51,121 bases of DNA, taken from Azospirillum sp. (lineage in GTDB: Bacteria > Pseudomonadota > Alphaproteobacteria > Azospirillales > Azospirillaceae). The stretch covers positions 1 through 51,121 of the forward strand of contig JAIXPD010000084.1 of assembly GCA_027486405.1 (NCBI GenBank), in the 5' to 3' direction. Positions 50,328 through 51,121 of this stretch are shown here, one piece after another. Within the stretch, counting starts at the first letter, position 1. Every line of letters starts with the position of its first letter. The notes beneath the pieces are model-generated. The model ran no database searches. It was not told the DNA's origin and saw only the letters and a list, made by a program, of their open reading frames with translations. The position numbers and the translations under genes are program-made.

Positions 50328-50951
50328 TCACTTCCCGTCGGGCTTGCCGGGGATGTTGATGCTGGCGATCTGCTTTTGCAGGGCGTCGATCTGCTTTTGC
50401 AGCTCGTCAAAGGTCGGGCCGCTGGAGGGGGCGGCGGCGGGTGCCGCCGGGCGGGCGGCGGGCGGCGGCTCCTCCGACGCACCGACCGGGCCGAAGGGGG
50501 TGAACATGCGCATGGCGCGTTCGAACATCGCCAGATTCTGCTTGCTCATCTCGTCCAGGCGACCGAAGGGGAACATGCCGCCGATGGTGTTCTGGAAATA
50601 ATCGCGCACCTGATCCTGATTGCGGGAAAAGGACTGCATCGAATATTCGAGATAGCGCGGAACCACCCACTGCATGTTGTCGCCGTAAAAACCGATCAAC
50701 TGGCGCAGGAAGCTGATCGGCAGCAGGTTCTGCCCCTTGCTTTCCTCTTCCACGATGATCTGGGTCAGGACGGAGCGGGTGATGTCCTCCCCGGTTTTGG
50801 CGTCGTACACGACGAAATCCAACCCGTCCTTCACCATCTGGCAGAGATGATCAAGCGTGACGTAGCTGCTGGTGGCCGTGTTGTAAAGCCGCCGGTTGGC
50901 ATACTTCTTGATCGTGATCGGTGCGGATTTCTGATCTTCCCGGTCGGCCAT
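50328..50951 (-). CDS. phaR: polyhydroxyalkanoate synthesis repressor PhaR
   Basis: A 207-residue regulator. The N-terminal PHB/PHA accumulation regulator domain (about 12-75) has ITIKKYANRRLYNTATSSYV then TLDHLCQMVKDG. The middle (about 80-130) has LRQLIGFYGDNMQWVVPRYL, part of the granule-associated region. After an Ala/Pro linker (155-178) the protein ends in a helix, FDELQKQIDALQKQIASI, that may form a coiled coil. PhaR represses phasin genes and itself, and is titrated by PHA granules. A double-sided terminator follows. Confidence 0.95.
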   Translation of the reverse strand: MADREDQKSAPITIKKYANRRLYNTATSSYVTLDHLCQMVKDGLDFVVYDAKTGEDITRSVLTQIIVEEESKGQNLLPISFLRQLIGFYGDNMQWVVPRYLEYSMQSFSRNQDQVRDYFQNTIGGMFPFGRLDEMSKQNLAMFERAMRMFTPFGPVGASEEPPPAARPAAPAAAPSSGPTFDELQKQIDALQKQIASINIPGKPDGK

Positions 50952-51121
50952 CGCGAAATCTTTCAGAAAAGGGATGTTTCAAGAAGGGGCGGCGGACATC
51001 AATCCGTTCCTAGGACTACTCGAAGGAACAGCAATTTGTCCAGCCTTGCGCCGCGTCATGGGGTCGCGGGGGCGGGCGGGCGGGGCAAAGGCCCCACCGT
51101 TGCGCGTGGATGATGTTTTGA

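Overview
The window is high-GC bacterial chromosome (about two thirds G+C or more by eye) from an alphaproteobacterium, most likely of the Rhodospirillales. The pointers are a DUF1476 protein (the alphaproteobacterial F1-ATPase zeta inhibitor family), the PhaR polyhydroxyalkanoate regulator, a PurS-dependent short PurL, plant-type GshA, a B12-dependent ribonucleotide reductase and a ClpS-ClpA pair. Genes are tightly packed on both strands. I see no rRNA, tRNA, CRISPR array, prophage or transposase gene.

Layout. 0-8 kb: Lrp-type regulator, isochorismatase-like hydrolase, ETF-beta-type lysine methyltransferase, secreted CHAP protein, UbiA, a single-domain response regulator, RsmE and GshA. 7.4-16 kb: a solitary BglII-like restriction endonuclease, a very large hybrid histidine kinase, a TPR-glycosyltransferase, a DUF4405 membrane protein, RarD, and a small A+T-richer two-gene locus of unknown function (15346-15936). 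16-24 kb, all on the minus strand: purC-purS, then alkA-like and MOSC genes and amt, then purQ-purL-bolA-grxD. 24-31 kb: NRDE protein, ATPase zeta subunit, PilZ protein, HrpB helicase, and an RsbU-type phosphatase with a STAS protein. 31.5-39 kb: an HRDC-domain protein, NrdJ, and a PAS-GAF-GGDEF-EAL c-di-GMP protein. 39-47 kb: RibF, a PhaJ-like hydratase, an alpha/beta hydrolase, CreA, two divergent N-acyl-amino-acid hydrolases, a CPBP membrane protein and NAD kinase. 47-51 kb: ClpA, ClpS and PhaR.

Functionally this is mostly housekeeping: de novo purine synthesis, iron-sulfur and redox handling (GrxD/BolA/GshA), flavin, ubiquinone and NADP synthesis, proteolysis, PHA control, and a good deal of signalling (two-component, c-di-GMP, partner switching).

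The most striking non-genic feature is a family of five dispersed repeats of about 245 bp (1-235, 4315-4558, 24010-24256, 25170-25415, 42748-42991). They have 16-bp terminal inverted repeats, a conserved subterminal inverted repeat, no coding capacity, and direct repeats of about 12-14 bp in the flanks: a MITE-like mobile element with long target duplications. Other points worth a second look are the two-gene locus at 15.3-15.9 kb, the orphan BglII-like nuclease, the HRDC protein that resembles the accessory protein of diversity-generating retroelements but has no reverse transcriptase nearby, and a CPBP protease homologue with substituted motif residues fused by overlap to NAD kinase.
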